The position numbers and the translations under genes were made by a program. This document shows, piece after piece, positions 49,860 through 60,789 of a stretch of DNA of 64,000 bases; positions within the stretch are counted from its first letter, which is position 1, and the number at the start of each line of letters is the position of its first letter. Source of the stretch: Azadirachta indica (lineage: Eukaryota > Streptophyta > Magnoliopsida > Sapindales > Meliaceae); the NCBI GenBank assembly GCA_022749755.1, contig CM040448.1, positions 3,778,481 to 3,842,480 on the forward strand. The letters are read 5' to 3'. The notes below the pieces were generated by a model. The model did no database searches and had not been told where the DNA came from. It saw only the letters and a list, made by a program, of their open reading frames with translations.

Positions 49860-51300
49860 AAACCAGTCGATCACATAAAATTTTCAGTAAAAATGTAAAA
49901 CTGCAAGAATGTGCTGTAATCACACAGTTTACTATTTTTAAACAATCAACATAACTGGATTGTGTAACTAAGAGACAAAACTTTAGTATAACACACGGAA
50001 ATAATGAACAAAAATTGCCACACAAACAAGCAAAATGTTTGGTGAACTCAACCACCACAATATATGTTATATATGTCAATGGGCTTGAGAATACATTAAA
50101 AATATGAGATAGTGGAATGAAATTCAAGAAAAAAAAATACTTCAGAAGACTGAAGCAGAGGTGATACAGAAGTTAGCCACCCCTTTCCAGAATGAAAAGA
50201 AACACAGGCCTGCTCAATTCTTTCCCCCTAGGTGTACAAGAAGGAAAAAAAAAAATAGGAAAAGCAGAACAGCAAACAGAGCCTCACAGGCCAAAAGCCT
50301 CAGCCTCAATCTCTGATTAGTGGAAGAATCCTATGACAACTTGTATTTTAGCATCATTTTTTATCATTGTGCATAGCATGTTCTAGATAGACAAAAGAAA
50401 AGGGCAGCATCATTGTTTTATCAAATTCAAACGGCTGCCCAATTGAAACATTTTCAAGTCCATCCATTATAAAGAATTGATTACTCAACTGAACATTCAA
50501 GAGTCGAAAAATCATTAATTTGAAGACTAATTCAAAAGCATCTAAAACTGATTTCTGAGAAAACAATTATCATCTGCATTTTTCAGAAAAAAATCTCCAA
50601 GTGCTGTAATGAGTCAACAAGCCCTGTTTAGCTAAGCACCTTCCAAGTATATCTCCACTTTCTTGTAATCCCAAAGCGAATAATAAAAGTAAGCACTTTT
50701 AACGGATAAAAAGAGCTTCTGATGGCACCAAAAGCCAGCTATTCAATCATTCCATTAATGGTTTTCAGTCATCAACAACCTCTAATTTACTTATTTCCAT
50801 ACAAATATCCCATCCACAAACACAAACCCAGAACAGTTTAATCCTCATTAAAAATACAAGGACCTAGATTCAATAAATTCTATAACAATTAAATCCCATA
50901 ACTAATAAAAGTAAATCAAAACAACTAAAATCATTTCAAGATAAAGCTGCCCCCATTTCAACTGATTCGCTTCACAATCAGAGTAAATAAGAGTGCGACA
51001 TTTTTCCAATAATAAAATTAATAAAATAAGACCAAAATAGAACAAACATAGCCGCTTATAAATAAAATCTGCAAATAAAGATTAAATCAAAAAGTAGAAA
51101 AAAAAAATAAAAACCTAATTAATTTGTAGAGAGAAGAAAGAGAGATCTAGCTAAAAGGAGACAGAAAATTAATAAATTAAAACCAAAAGCGAATTCATAA
51201 TTACCAATCAGAAAATAATCTGGGAGAAAGCTTGTAGTTGAAGATTGGTGGGGATTCAAATCAACAGAAAATGGAAAGGAGAAGACGAGTGATGGTTAAT
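49860..51300 (-). other. Probable 5' UTR intron and promoter of the endosulfine gene
   Basis: No coding frame. An acceptor-like TATTGCAG (minus) lies at about 49848-49855, just before the leader. The distal part (51120-51260) has GA/CT-rich sequence typical of a plant first exon. Confidence 0.45.
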
Positions 51301-51309
51301 TGATCGTTG

Positions 51310-52570
51310 AGATCTAGGGACAAGATCATCAGATTTATTTGTGGGCCCAATGCTGACGTGGTAGATCTAGTAGGGGTAAGTGGACCTAATTCTGACATTA
51401 ATGGAATCGCGGATGTAAATGCTCTTCTTCTTACCAATTTTTTTTTTTTTAAACGTTCTATGTTCTTACCTATGACAAGTTTTCTCGAATTATTTTAGTT
51501 ATAATATCATTTTTATTTCATATTTTCACAAATATATATATACTTTTATTCCTAAAGTTTGCCAACACCAAAATATATATAAGAATATTGTTTGGTCAAT
51601 TTTAACAATTTAATCTCAATTTTGGTAGTCTTTCTTTTATTAATAACTAAATTCTCTTTTCAACAATAAATTAGAAATTAAATTATTAAAATTAAATAAA
51701 TTATATTTTAATTCATTAATTTTGTAAAATTTGTAGATCAAAATATTAATCTCTAAAATAATAGAACATAAATACAAATTTGACTATATAAATAGGAATA
51801 CTTTTAAATAATATATATTTTTATTCGTTATGCTTAATTTAAGACCAAAATATAAAGGGTGCACTTGTTAAATTTTAAAATTTTATTACTTGTAATTTTA
51901 GAAATATTTTTATCAATTTTATTTCTTTTTCGGACATAAAAAATTTATACTCTGAGTAACAACAGTTTCATCTCTTAACTTTACCAAAATAATAAAGTAA
52001 GACAATAGTTTATAAGTTTGGCAAATTAGTCCTACATTACATTCGTGAATATATTTATTTTTCAATTGCATACATGGATCATTGACATTGCAGCTAGAGA
52101 CAAAAATTATGATATCTTTTGTTTATATTCAAATATTATAAATAAAAAATCAGTTCATTCATATTTATATATTCATATCTATTTAGATTTTATATTTTAG
52201 ATTAATTCATATTTTAAATAAAAAAATTTCCAAACCAAAACCCCATTGTTTCTAAAATTCATTTACATTTTTAAAAGAAATCCAATTTGATCAATTAATA
52301 ACAAGTGCATGTACTCAGGAAATTTTGCAGTTTTTAACGCATGATCATCTAGCTCAACTATATATCTTAAAACGTTCATGGTTTATGTCTTGGTTGTTTC
52401 TATAATTCCAATCGGATGAGACGAAGGATTCGCCCGTTTCCTTTTTCTTCTTCTCCTATTTTGCTTAGAATTGTAGAACAACTACGATTCCTTGATGCAG
52501 AAAGATAACCTCTTACAGAAAGGAAATTAATTACTCAATCCAAATGCAACATGGATATATTATCATTACA
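51310..52570. other. Intergenic, AT-rich
   Basis: No gene or element recognised. It separates the divergently transcribed endosulfine and exonuclease genes. Confidence 0.45.
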
Positions 52571-52571
52571 C

Positions 52572-52579
52572 TATAAAAA
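52572..52579 (+). promoter_or_regulatory. TATA box of the exonuclease gene
   Basis: TATAAAAA, 68 bp upstream of the ATG at 52640. Confidence 0.5.
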
Positions 52580-52639
52580 TACATACTATTAGCTAAACTC
52601 AATTAATTCAACATCATTAATTCATTCTCATGTTCAGTA

Positions 52640-53320
52640 ATGGATCCCTGGAAGATAATGCCAAATCCATTTAATATCAAACGCATGAATTACTCTACCT
52701 GGAATGTTAAATTCTGGGGAGATAATATTATAACGACCGTAACTTCGCGCAGCATAGAAGTAGACCTCTGGGTTAAGCAAACCCTAAACGAACACCGCAG
52801 CAGAGTCAATGATCTCGTCGTCGGTCTCGACACGGAATGGTGTCTGCCCACCGCCGAGAACGATCACCAGAAAGTTGCCATCATTCAGCTCTGCGTTGGA
52901 ATGAAATGGATAGGTTTTTCACGTTGCTTAATATTTCAGTTGTGTCAAAATAATAACAAAGAAGCAGCAGTCCCGTTATCTCTCGTCGGGTTTCTGGGAA
53001 ACAGAAGGATTACGTTCGTGGGAAAAGAGGTTAAGAATGATGCAAGAAAACTTCTTGAGGATTACGGATTGTTGGTAGGAAAAGTGAGAGATGTTTCAGA
53101 AATGGCTGCAAGAAAGTATAATGATAAGGAGTTTTTGAGATTAGGGTTGAGTAAATTAGTGGTTCAGTTTCTGAACGTGGGGATGGAAAAGCCTAAAGAA
53201 ATTACGATGAGCGAGTGGGATAAAGAGGAATTGAGTGATAGACAAATTCAGTATGCAGCCATTGATGGGTTTGTTTCGTTTAAGTTAGGGTTTGAACTCA
53301 TGAAGCCAAGAAAGTACTGA
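52640..53320 (+). CDS. WRN-type 3'-5' exonuclease-like protein (DEDDy)
   Basis: Intronless frame of 226 residues. The three exonuclease motifs are in order: ExoI GLDTEW (Asp64, Glu66), ExoII FVGKEVKND (Asp134) and ExoIII IQYAAIDGF (Tyr205, Asp209). This gives the complete DEDDy set that binds two metal ions. It lacks a helicase part, like the stand-alone plant WEX-like proteins. It would be expected to degrade DNA or RNA from the 3' end, and WEX proteins in plants have been linked to gene silencing. Here only the catalytic potential is visible. The lack of introns and the short N-terminus suggest a member of an expanded, possibly retroposed, plant subfamily. A TATA box lies at 52572. Confidence 0.88.
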   Translation: MDPWKIMPNPFNIKRMNYSTWNVKFWGDNIITTVTSRSIEVDLWVKQTLNEHRSRVNDLVVGLDTEWCLPTAENDHQKVAIIQLCVGMKWIGFSRCLIFQLCQNNNKEAAVPLSLVGFLGNRRITFVGKEVKNDARKLLEDYGLLVGKVRDVSEMAARKYNDKEFLRLGLSKLVVQFLNVGMEKPKEITMSEWDKEELSDRQIQYAAIDGFVSFKLGFELMKPRKY

Positions 53321-53329
53321 AGCTACGTG

Positions 53330-54240
53330 CCTATTACACTTTATTGTTTAATTACTTGAACTTCCTCTTAATTTCTTAAAGAATATTTGTATTCCCACAA
53401 TTATAAATTTTAATTTTATCACTATTTTTAATTATATCTACTTTTATGTCTATTAACTTTATAATATTACATCAGTTTATGCGTAAGAATTGGTACAACT
53501 ACCAATTTTTATGTCTAATATTATTAACCTAAATACTCTGGTTTCTCAACAAATCACCACCAATTGTTGATTCAAATAAAAATACAAAAAAGAAAATCAC
53601 CAGCAATTGTTGATTCAAATGAAAATACAAAAAAGAAAAATAATAAGAAGAAACCCAAACGTGATATTAACAAAGAATTATATTCATATGTATTCCAATA
53701 ATTTCTATCTTCAAAAATTATTGAATTAATGTTTATCATATCCAATAAAAGTAAAAACATGATTTATGCTATATAAATTGTATGAAAATTATGCAAATCA
53801 TATTCATAACATTTTATTTACAAGAGCTTCAAATAAATTTTATCACATTTAATTTACTTTTTTCCTTCGAATCAATCAATGATCATGATAATACAACGTC
53901 TAAGATGTAATTTAAATATATGAAATAATTTTATCGAATAATTTAATTGAAACCGTTTTATTCAAAATTTTCTCGTAAGTTACAATGGAACATAATAACA
54001 GCACGTTAATTTTGCAACTCAATGGGTTATTAGGCCGCGCCACGAGCAAAAATTTTCAGTTGGGTTGTATATAGAAATAGATGGGATGTATTTAGTTTAC
54101 TTTTATTTACGTTTGTATTATGAAAAAGGGATTTCGGTTTATTTGTTACGGGATAAAAACACAGGGCGAAGGCGGAAGACACGTGGTCGATTATAATTGG
54201 TACGATAGAGCATGAGGCAGAACATTGAGACAGAACATCA
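53330..54240. other. Intergenic
   Basis: No gene supported. A tandem pair of about 42 bp (ATTGTTGATTCAAATRAAAA) lies at 53563-53640. The right end is the eIF5 promoter. Confidence 0.45.
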
Positions 54241-54243
54241 ATC

Positions 54244-54255
54244 CTAACCCTAACC
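54244..54255 (+). promoter_or_regulatory. telo-box-like element of the eIF5 promoter
   Basis: CTAACCCTAACC, about 45 bp upstream of the likely transcript start. Telo boxes (AAACCCTA-type) are common in promoters of plant translation-machinery genes. Confidence 0.55.
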
Positions 54256-54273
54256 AAACCGCCTTGGATTTGC

Positions 54274-54280
54274 TATATAG
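54274..54280 (+). promoter_or_regulatory. TATA box of eIF5
   Basis: TATATAG in GCTATATAGG, followed 20-30 bp later by a pyrimidine-rich probable start region. Confidence 0.5.
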
Positions 54281-54290
54281 GTCTCTGCTC

Positions 54291-54328
54291 TCTCTTAAAA
54301 TCTCGCAGCCTCTCTTAAAATCTCGCAG
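54291..54328 (+). repeat. 20-bp tandem duplication in the eIF5 leader
   Basis: TCTCTTAAAATCTCGCAG occurs twice, separated by CC, within the probable first (non-coding) exon. That exon is spliced at donor GTAAGT (54369) to an acceptor before 55400. Confidence 0.8.
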
Positions 54329-55438
54329 CTTTTCTTTTCTTACGTGTTGTGTTTAAGGTTGGAATCCCGTAAGTCTATTTCTCTACTGCCTATGCTTTTA
54401 GATTTCAGAAGATTTTATTGTTTTGATGATCCGATGATCCTTTTAATCCTCATCGACGATGCATGAGGATGTACTCACGGTGCCCGGATTTTTTTTTGTT
54501 TAATTAATACATATAATGAATCGGGTTTCAGAAATTATTAATTTTTAATTAATTGGAATTGTTCGCATTAATTTTTTTGCTAAAGAAAGTTTATATATAT
54601 ATATATTTATTTAGTTTTATTTTGGTTATATAACAATATCAATATACAAATTGTTTATGTTTATAACTTTTCTGTATTATTATTTTGATTGAAATTTTGG
54701 GTACATGAAAGATTGTTATATTTTCTTTGGGTTGTGCTTGTCTTTAATATTGACGGTTATGCTAGTTGATTTTTTTTTTTTAAAGTTTATATGTCAACAG
54801 GATCTGATAACTGTTCCAAGGTGTGAGACAGCATTGTATTTGTTTGAACATTCTGATTCAGCGAAATTCAGTAGATTTAGCATTTGCTATATTGGAATCC
54901 TATAAAATAAATATCATATCCATTAGTTTTGAATTGATATTTTCCTTTTATTAACTAGTTGAATTTAATAGGTTTTTTCCAATTTGAAATATATGTATGC
55001 AACTGCAATGTGCTTGTTTTAAAGTTCTTGTTTTATTTCTTTTAAATAAAAAATGTGAAGGAATTTAAGCTGTTCATATAGTTATTATCCTCGTGGTTGT
55101 GGTTGATTCAGTATCATTTGAGATTAGCTTTTAAATGTCTTTTTTTTTTTTTCCCAATTTCTTGTTTGCTTAATCTATTTAAAATTTGAAGAAAACTGGC
55201 AAGTCATCTTCTGCTGAGAATTTGCTGTAATATTGGTTTGTCATCACACATTCTGATTTTAGTTTGGTGAAGTCCCAATGTGATTGATTTTTTTTGTACC
55301 CTTTTGTGTTAATGTAATTTCCAGTCATTCTAATTTTCGCGATCCTAATTTCATGGTATGCTTGTCATGAAACTTACTGTTTTTTTTTCTTGTCTACAGC
55401 TTTTCAAGGCGAAGCACGTCAACATTGAAGTTTCTTTT

Positions 55439-55678
55439 ATGTCCGTACAGGCCATTTCTTATTTGGGATCGGTTGGGTTGCTTGGAGAGTATTGTCCTTC
55501 ATCTAGGAAAAAGAGCAGACTCTTGTGTGATAGAATTAGCTGTATGCATCTTTTGCCATTTCAGGAATACCCAGAAGAGTTTTATGGTTGCAGCTATTGG
55601 CAACCTTCCCTAACATCTGAACATCAGTCTTCTCTTGTGGAAGAAGCTTTAGAAGGCGACACTACTGCATACTCTTGA
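55439..55678 (+). CDS. Upstream ORF in the eIF5 leader (79 residues)
   Basis: Starts at ATG 55439 and stops 27 nt before the main start codon, inside the second leader exon (acceptor TGTCTACAG ends at 55399). The peptide begins MSVQAISYLGSVGLLGE and ends EEALEGDTTAYS. It has a balanced, protein-like composition, and its C-terminal half (from residue 46, FQEYPEEFYGCSYWQPS) is unlikely to be random. Its start context (TTTTATGT) is weak, so leaky scanning to the strong AAGATGGC of eIF5 is plausible. I believe eIF5 is among plant genes reported to carry a conserved-peptide uORF, but this is from memory and unchecked. The likely role is translational autoregulation of eIF5. Confidence 0.55.
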   Translation: MSVQAISYLGSVGLLGEYCPSSRKKSRLLCDRISCMHLLPFQEYPEEFYGCSYWQPSLTSEHQSSLVEEALEGDTTAYS

Positions 55679-55705
55679 CTATAATATTTTGCTTCTGAGG
55701 TCAAG

Positions 55706-57058
55706 ATGGCTTTGCTGAACATTGGGGCTGATAACAGGGATGATGCCTTCTACAGGTATAAGATGCCCAAAATGATTACCAAAATTGAGGGTCGTGGAAA
55801 TGGCATCAAGACAAATATTGTGAACATGGTTGATATTGCGAAGGCTTTGGCCCGGCCAGCTTCTTACACTACAAAATATTTTGGTTGTGAGCTTGGTGCG
55901 CAATCTAAATTTGACGAGAAAACTGGCACTTCTCTTGTTAATGGATCTCATGAGACTGCCAAGCTTGCAGGCCTTCTTGAGAACTTCATTAAGAAATATG
56001 TCCAGTGTTATGGCTGTGGAAACCCAGAAACTGAGATACTGATCACTAAAAGTCAGATGATTCAATTGAAATGTGCTGCTTGTGGTTTTGTGTCCGATGT
56101 GGATATGCGGGACAAGCTCACCACTTTCATTCTGAAGAACCCTCCGGAAACAAAGAAGGGATCTAAAGACAAGAAGGCATTGAGGAGGGCTGAGAAGGAG
56201 CGACTCAAAGAAGGTGAGGCTGCTGATGAGGAGCAGAAGAAACTGAAGAAAGAGGTCAAGAAAAAGGGTTCCTCTTCAAAGGATGGCACCACAAAAGCCA
56301 GTTCTGCCAAGAAGAAAGCCAATGTTTCTGATGAGGATCGCATATCACCAGCACATAGTCAGGTTGATGAGAAGGAAGAGGCTGATGAAGATGATGATGG
56401 TGATGTTCAGTGGCAAACTGATACATCACTTGAGGCAGCTCGTCAACGCATCCAAGAGCAATTGAGTGCTGTGACAGCTGATATGGTCATGCTCTCAACA
56501 GATGAGTCAGAGAAGAAGACTAAGTCAGCCAATAAAGTTAGTCCAAAAGGTTCCCCACGGCATGAAGAACCACCCAAGGTTGAGAATGGGAACTCATGCT
56601 CCCACAAAAATCTTGTTGATGAGCTGAAAGCAAGTCTGCAGAAAAGTATTAGTGTGAAGCAGATGCAATCCATCCTGGGATCTTTTCCAGGATCTGCTCA
56701 GGATAAAATTACTGCTTTATTTGAGGCACTTTTTGATGGTGTGGAGAAAGGATTTGCTAAGGAGGTGATCAAGAAGAAGAACTTCCTTGCTGCTGCTGTT
56801 GCTCAGGATGAGGGGTCACAGTTACTTCTGCTTCGAGGAATTGAGGCATTCTTTGGAAAGTCAAGCTCATCTGTAACAAAAGAGGTAGCTTTAGTTTTGA
56901 AGGCTCTCTATGATGTTGACGTGTTGGAGGAAGAGTATATTGTGCAATGGTATCAAGAGGGGCTGAAAGGAGGCAATAAAGATTCTCAGATCTGGAAAAA
57001 TGCAAAGCCGTTTATTGAGTGGCTTGAGAGTGCCGAGTCTGAATCTGAGGAGGAATGA
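55706..57058 (+). CDS. EIF5: Eukaryotic translation initiation factor 5 (eIF5)
   Basis: A single coding exon of 450 residues. The N-terminal GTPase-activating domain has the FYRYKMP block with Arg17, equivalent to the catalytic Arg15 of human eIF5, then a C2-C2 zinc finger (Cys101, Cys104, Cys123, Cys126). A long Lys/Glu-rich linker (about 150-260) follows. The C-terminal W2 HEAT domain (about 300-450) ends in the acidic-aromatic [13 protein letters not shown] tail that contacts eIF2-beta and eIF3. eIF5 stimulates GTP hydrolysis by eIF2 at start-codon recognition. The leader contains an intron (54369-55399) and a 79-residue uORF. Intronless coding sequence with a leader intron is usual for plant eIF5. 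Confidence 0.97.
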   Translation: MALLNIGADNRDDAFYRYKMPKMITKIEGRGNGIKTNIVNMVDIAKALARPASYTTKYFGCELGAQSKFDEKTGTSLVNGSHETAKLAGLLENFIKKYVQCYGCGNPETEILITKSQMIQLKCAACGFVSDVDMRDKLTTFILKNPPETKKGSKDKKALRRAEKERLKEGEAADEEQKKLKKEVKKKGSSSKDGTTKASSAKKKANVSDEDRISPAHSQVDEKEEADEDDDGDVQWQTDTSLEAARQRIQEQLSAVTADMVMLSTDESEKKTKSANKVSPKGSPRHEEPPKVENGNSCSHKNLVDELKASLQKSISVKQMQSILGSFPGSAQDKITALFEALFDGVEKGFAKEVIKKKNFLAAAVAQDEGSQLLLLRGIEAFFGKSSSSVTKEVALVLKALYDVDVLEEEYIVQWYQEGLKGGNKDSQIWKNAKPFIEWLESAESESEEE

Positions 57059-57118
57059 GCCTTCTATTATTTGCGATTTTCTTTTGCAGTTGTGCCCACT
57101 TTGCTGTTTGGTGGAATG

Positions 57119-57124
57119 AATAAA
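57119..57124 (+). terminator. Polyadenylation signal of eIF5
   Basis: AATAAA, 61 bp after the stop codon. Confidence 0.6.
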
Positions 57125-57129
57125 GTGTC

Positions 57130-58290
57130 AGTCTCGTCTTAGTTTTTATTTCTACTGCTACTACTACTACAAACTGAATCTTATTACCGTATGTGATTAC
57201 ATGCTTTTGTAGTGATAAATATTCTGTTTGTGTTTTAAATTGTCTTGTGCTGCCTGCAGTGTTGTTGGTTGGTTTGCTATAATATACTTAATATTGTTGG
57301 ACACATGCTGTGTTTAGAGTGCTCTTTTCAGGTCTTTTTTCTATACTGTTCATTTTCATCCGAGAGTGAGAAGCTTTTAACTGCTGCTCCTGGGTGTTTG
57401 TGGTCAGACATTCTGAAAACCAGTTCCTATAAAGTTTACTTAATAGACAAGTAGGTATTACTTTGTTGCAGTAGAGGAAAGCCCACTTCTTTGTCTGTCT
57501 ATCATCTTGAACAACATCAAAGAATCCACTTTAAGAGTAAACAAGTAGGTATTACTTTGATATGATAAAGAACAGTCTGGTTTGTTTATTTGGCTGCAAA
57601 AATACACTTGCCAGATTTAGTTTCGAGTTCTTAGAATAACCATTAGGGAGAAAGGCCAAATTATTGCTGACAGAAGTTGAGGTTATGATTATGCTCAGGT
57701 TTCAATTAATGAGATTATAGATGAGATTATTGCCCATGCCAATAGATGAGAGTAAACAAGTAGGTATTACTTTGTTCTGTCTGATGATTCTTGTAACAGA
57801 CAGTATAGCAAGATTGTTGATCTTACTGATCATAAGCTAGGAACAAGATCAGACCATTTCAACCTCGTTATTGGAATTCTTTGACAACAATAAAACTATC
57901 AATTGAGGATGAGGAATGAACCATGTTAACTATCAATTGAGGATGAAGAATGAACCATTTTATGTTAATCATTATCTACTATTCTTTCCAGTGGCATGAT
58001 AACATATTACAACATGTTTGTACTGCATTCCTACATTTTGCAAGCAGAGTTACGTACACAGTCAAATACCCATCTAGCTATTCATATAATTTTTGCAATT
58101 CATCACGAAACCTGCATTTCACTAAAGCTCAAATTTCTCTGCTTCAATCTCAAGATAGAAGGGATGATTTAGGTCAAGTAAGCAAAGATGAGCATCTTTG
58201 GCCCCAAGTTTCGTCAGTATAAAATTACTGATCAAGAGTTTCTTTCTGTACATTGTATTCTACTGCTAGGTAACTTGTTCGTTACTTAGC
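57130..58290. repeat. Intergenic stretch with dispersed and tandem direct repeats
   Basis: No gene supported between the convergent eIF5 and RINGv genes. ACAAGTAGGTATTACTTTG occurs three times (57447-57465, 57541-57559 and 57756-57774), the last two preceded by GAGTAA. A 34-bp tandem duplication (57896-57929 and 57930-57963) contains CTATCAATTGAGGATGA. Confidence 0.7.
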
Positions 58291-58298
58291 TGCAATGC

Positions 58299-60766
58299 TC
58301 ATTGAACATGAATAAAGCGTGGTCGAGTATGCTGCTGTTGTGGCAACTCGTTTTCCTCATCTGATGCAGCGAGGGAGATGCGAGAATCCTAGTTCAGGGA
58401 AAAATAAGCCATGTGATAACCGGGATGAGAGCACTTCACAGACTTTTTAACATATGTTAAAGTTTGAAAAGCAAGAGAACAGAAGAAAGCATGCATCAAC
58501 TGCTATCCAACATGAGTATGTAAACCCACCAATGTTTTGCCCACTAAATGTTGGAAGCTAAAAATTAAAAGAAAACCAAAATACCAAGAAAGGACATATG
58601 CCTAGAAGATATAGAACTAGAAAGGTGGAATAAGCAAATGCTAATATTTGATGCTTCATCTAAGTGATAGAGGTGAGGCCTACCAGATTAGGAAGATTGG
58701 TTCCTGCATTAGTCAAAGTAAATTAATAACTGACCTGATGGTGTCGTCGGCGTTGGATAGCAGTGAAGACTTTGACCATGACGCAGATAGGCAACAGAAT
58801 CCCAATGGTCCTCAACATCAGTAGCTGCAACACAAAGCACATACTTGTTATTACTTCCATACCAGCCTCAGCAAAACAGTAGAGCATCCTTCTATATCCT
58901 CCTAATCCCAGCATCTTTTTTGTTCTTGGAATTAGAAAAAGCGATAACATACGCCAGCCGGCCTTACTGTGAATAATGTCAAGGAGTAATCTCCTGCTCC
59001 ACTAATCATGATTGGAAGAGTATGGCGTAACACCAAGAGAACCATAAACTGCATAAAAATGTAAACAAGCCCGGTTGTAAAATCAACCATTTTAAATAGA
59101 GAGAACCATAATTGAAAGTATATATACAAGATAACCTTCACATCTGCAATTTAATCAAAGGGAGCAAATTTTCCTATAAATCACAATGGTTTATACAAGC
59201 AAGGAAAGTGACAGACGTGAACAGAAAGCAAAAATAGCTCAAGTCGGCAAAAATGATCACTCCAACCACTTCATCTGCATCCTAGTGCAAAGTCCATCAT
59301 ACAAAAGCTTTTCTGTTCATATCACACGACATGGTTTGATATCCCATAAATTAAAGCATGAGAGTAAAAGGACATGAGAATTTTTTCTTAGCAAAAAATT
59401 TCTGGTCAATTAACAAACTGAATATCTAAGGTTTTCTGTCAATGAATACTAACTGAACTCAAACTCTAAATCATGTTCACACTTGCACCTGCTCATATGC
59501 ACATGCAGCACTACATACCACTATTTCTTTTGTAAGTTTCTATTTGGTTTTATAATATCAACCTTCATAAACTAATAACTTTCATTTGATCTCACTTCTT
59601 ACTCAGAAAGAGAACCATGCATACCAAAGGGCGAGAGAGAGGGAAGAAGGATCCGTACAGTTATAGCAACAATACGGCAACATAAATTGCTTCTAGAACT
59701 TGGTGTGTAGTATTCCTCAAAGTCGGAATCCAAAAAGTCACGTTCAGAGGTAACCATGGTTATAAATTGAGGATTATTCAGATCCCTTCTGGAGATCTCC
59801 CAATTTGCTCTAACATATAATCCACAAAAGGTGACATTAAATGAGAATAATTTTAGGAACAAAAATGGAAGCCAATATTGACCAACCTTCACCAGAGGTT
59901 AAATTTATACCTGAAGCTACCACCATAGTGGAAGGGAGGAGGAGGTGCTGTGTATCCTGGCTTATATTGCTGCACAGTCAAAACAGAAAAGCTAGTGACT
60001 ATCATCTGAAATTGATTACAATATTAGACACCAACACTGATAATTTACAGATATGCTTAATATAAGAATGGTGGACCTCACGGCAAATCTCACAGATAGT
60101 ATCACCCTTCTCATTGCACCATCTCTGAACACACTTGCGGTGAGCATACTGAAACAATCAAGAAAACAACAGAAAACTATTAACCTAGTGAGAACTATTT
60201 AAATTAAACCAGCTAAGCAATCAGGCAGAAGAATGAAGAAAAACTATCCTGCTATTACAAGCTCCTTCAAGAGCTGAGCTCAAACACAAAAGACGAGATG
60301 AATTACACAATCACCAGACATAACTTCACAGCTGGGTCCTATGGTGTATATCTGGGTTTGATCATCTATGCTTTTAATAAAAGCATAAAAAATGCTAAAC
60401 AATGAGTGTGTAACAAGACACTACAAGCATGACCATCATAATTTCTAACAGATTATGCTGAGAGGAATTTTACCAGGAAAAATAATCAATTGCACAAATA
60501 AAATGACAGACCTTCAAGCTTCCACAGCAAGAACAAGGTATCTCCATGTTTGTGTCTACGTCCTCATCATGGCAAATCCTGCACTCTACCAATTTACTTG
60601 GAGAAGAATCAAAACCCCTTTCCATCCTGTGGGTAGAAAACTGAGCTGAGCTATCTTTGTTTGCAGGTGGAGTGGCTGGCTGCAACCGTTTTCCACTCTC
60701 AATAGCAGCTTCAATGGTAGATTCAGTGAGCAACCGATCTACCAGCAACACAAAATGATCCCCCAT
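58299..60766 (-). CDS. RINGv (MARCH-type) membrane E3 ubiquitin ligase, DUF3675
   Basis: Seven coding exons on the minus strand: 60512-60766, 60077-60148, 59911-59969, 59659-59809, 58968-59048, 58735-58824 and 58299-58388. They encode 265 residues with consistent phases. The N-terminal part holds a C4HC3 RINGv finger: Cys62, Cys65, Cys78, Cys80/81, His88, Cys91, Cys104 and Cys107. It is followed by QYKPGYTAPPPPFHYGG and the plant-specific DUF3675 block (WEISRRDLNNPQF). Two or three hydrophobic segments follow (AITFMVLLVLRHTLPIMI; LLMLRTIGILLPICVMVKVF), and the tail is Arg/His/Gln-rich. Resembles Arabidopsis PIT1/PITCHOUN-like proteins. Expected to be a membrane-anchored E3 with cytosolic RING. 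The leader extends through introns to about 61950. Confidence 0.9.
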
Positions 60767-60789
60767 CCTTCAGATTACACAAGAAAAGT

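Noticed and set aside
55679..56343. 128- and 93-codon minus-strand frames over eIF5
   Set aside because: Antisense of a strongly biased coding sequence. The Ser/Phe-rich translation mirrors the Lys/Glu-rich linker.
57770..57850. Possible box C/D snoRNA (CTGATGA near 57778, CTGA near 57825)
   Set aside because: The C box is imperfect, no terminal stem is visible and no guide match can be argued from sequence alone.
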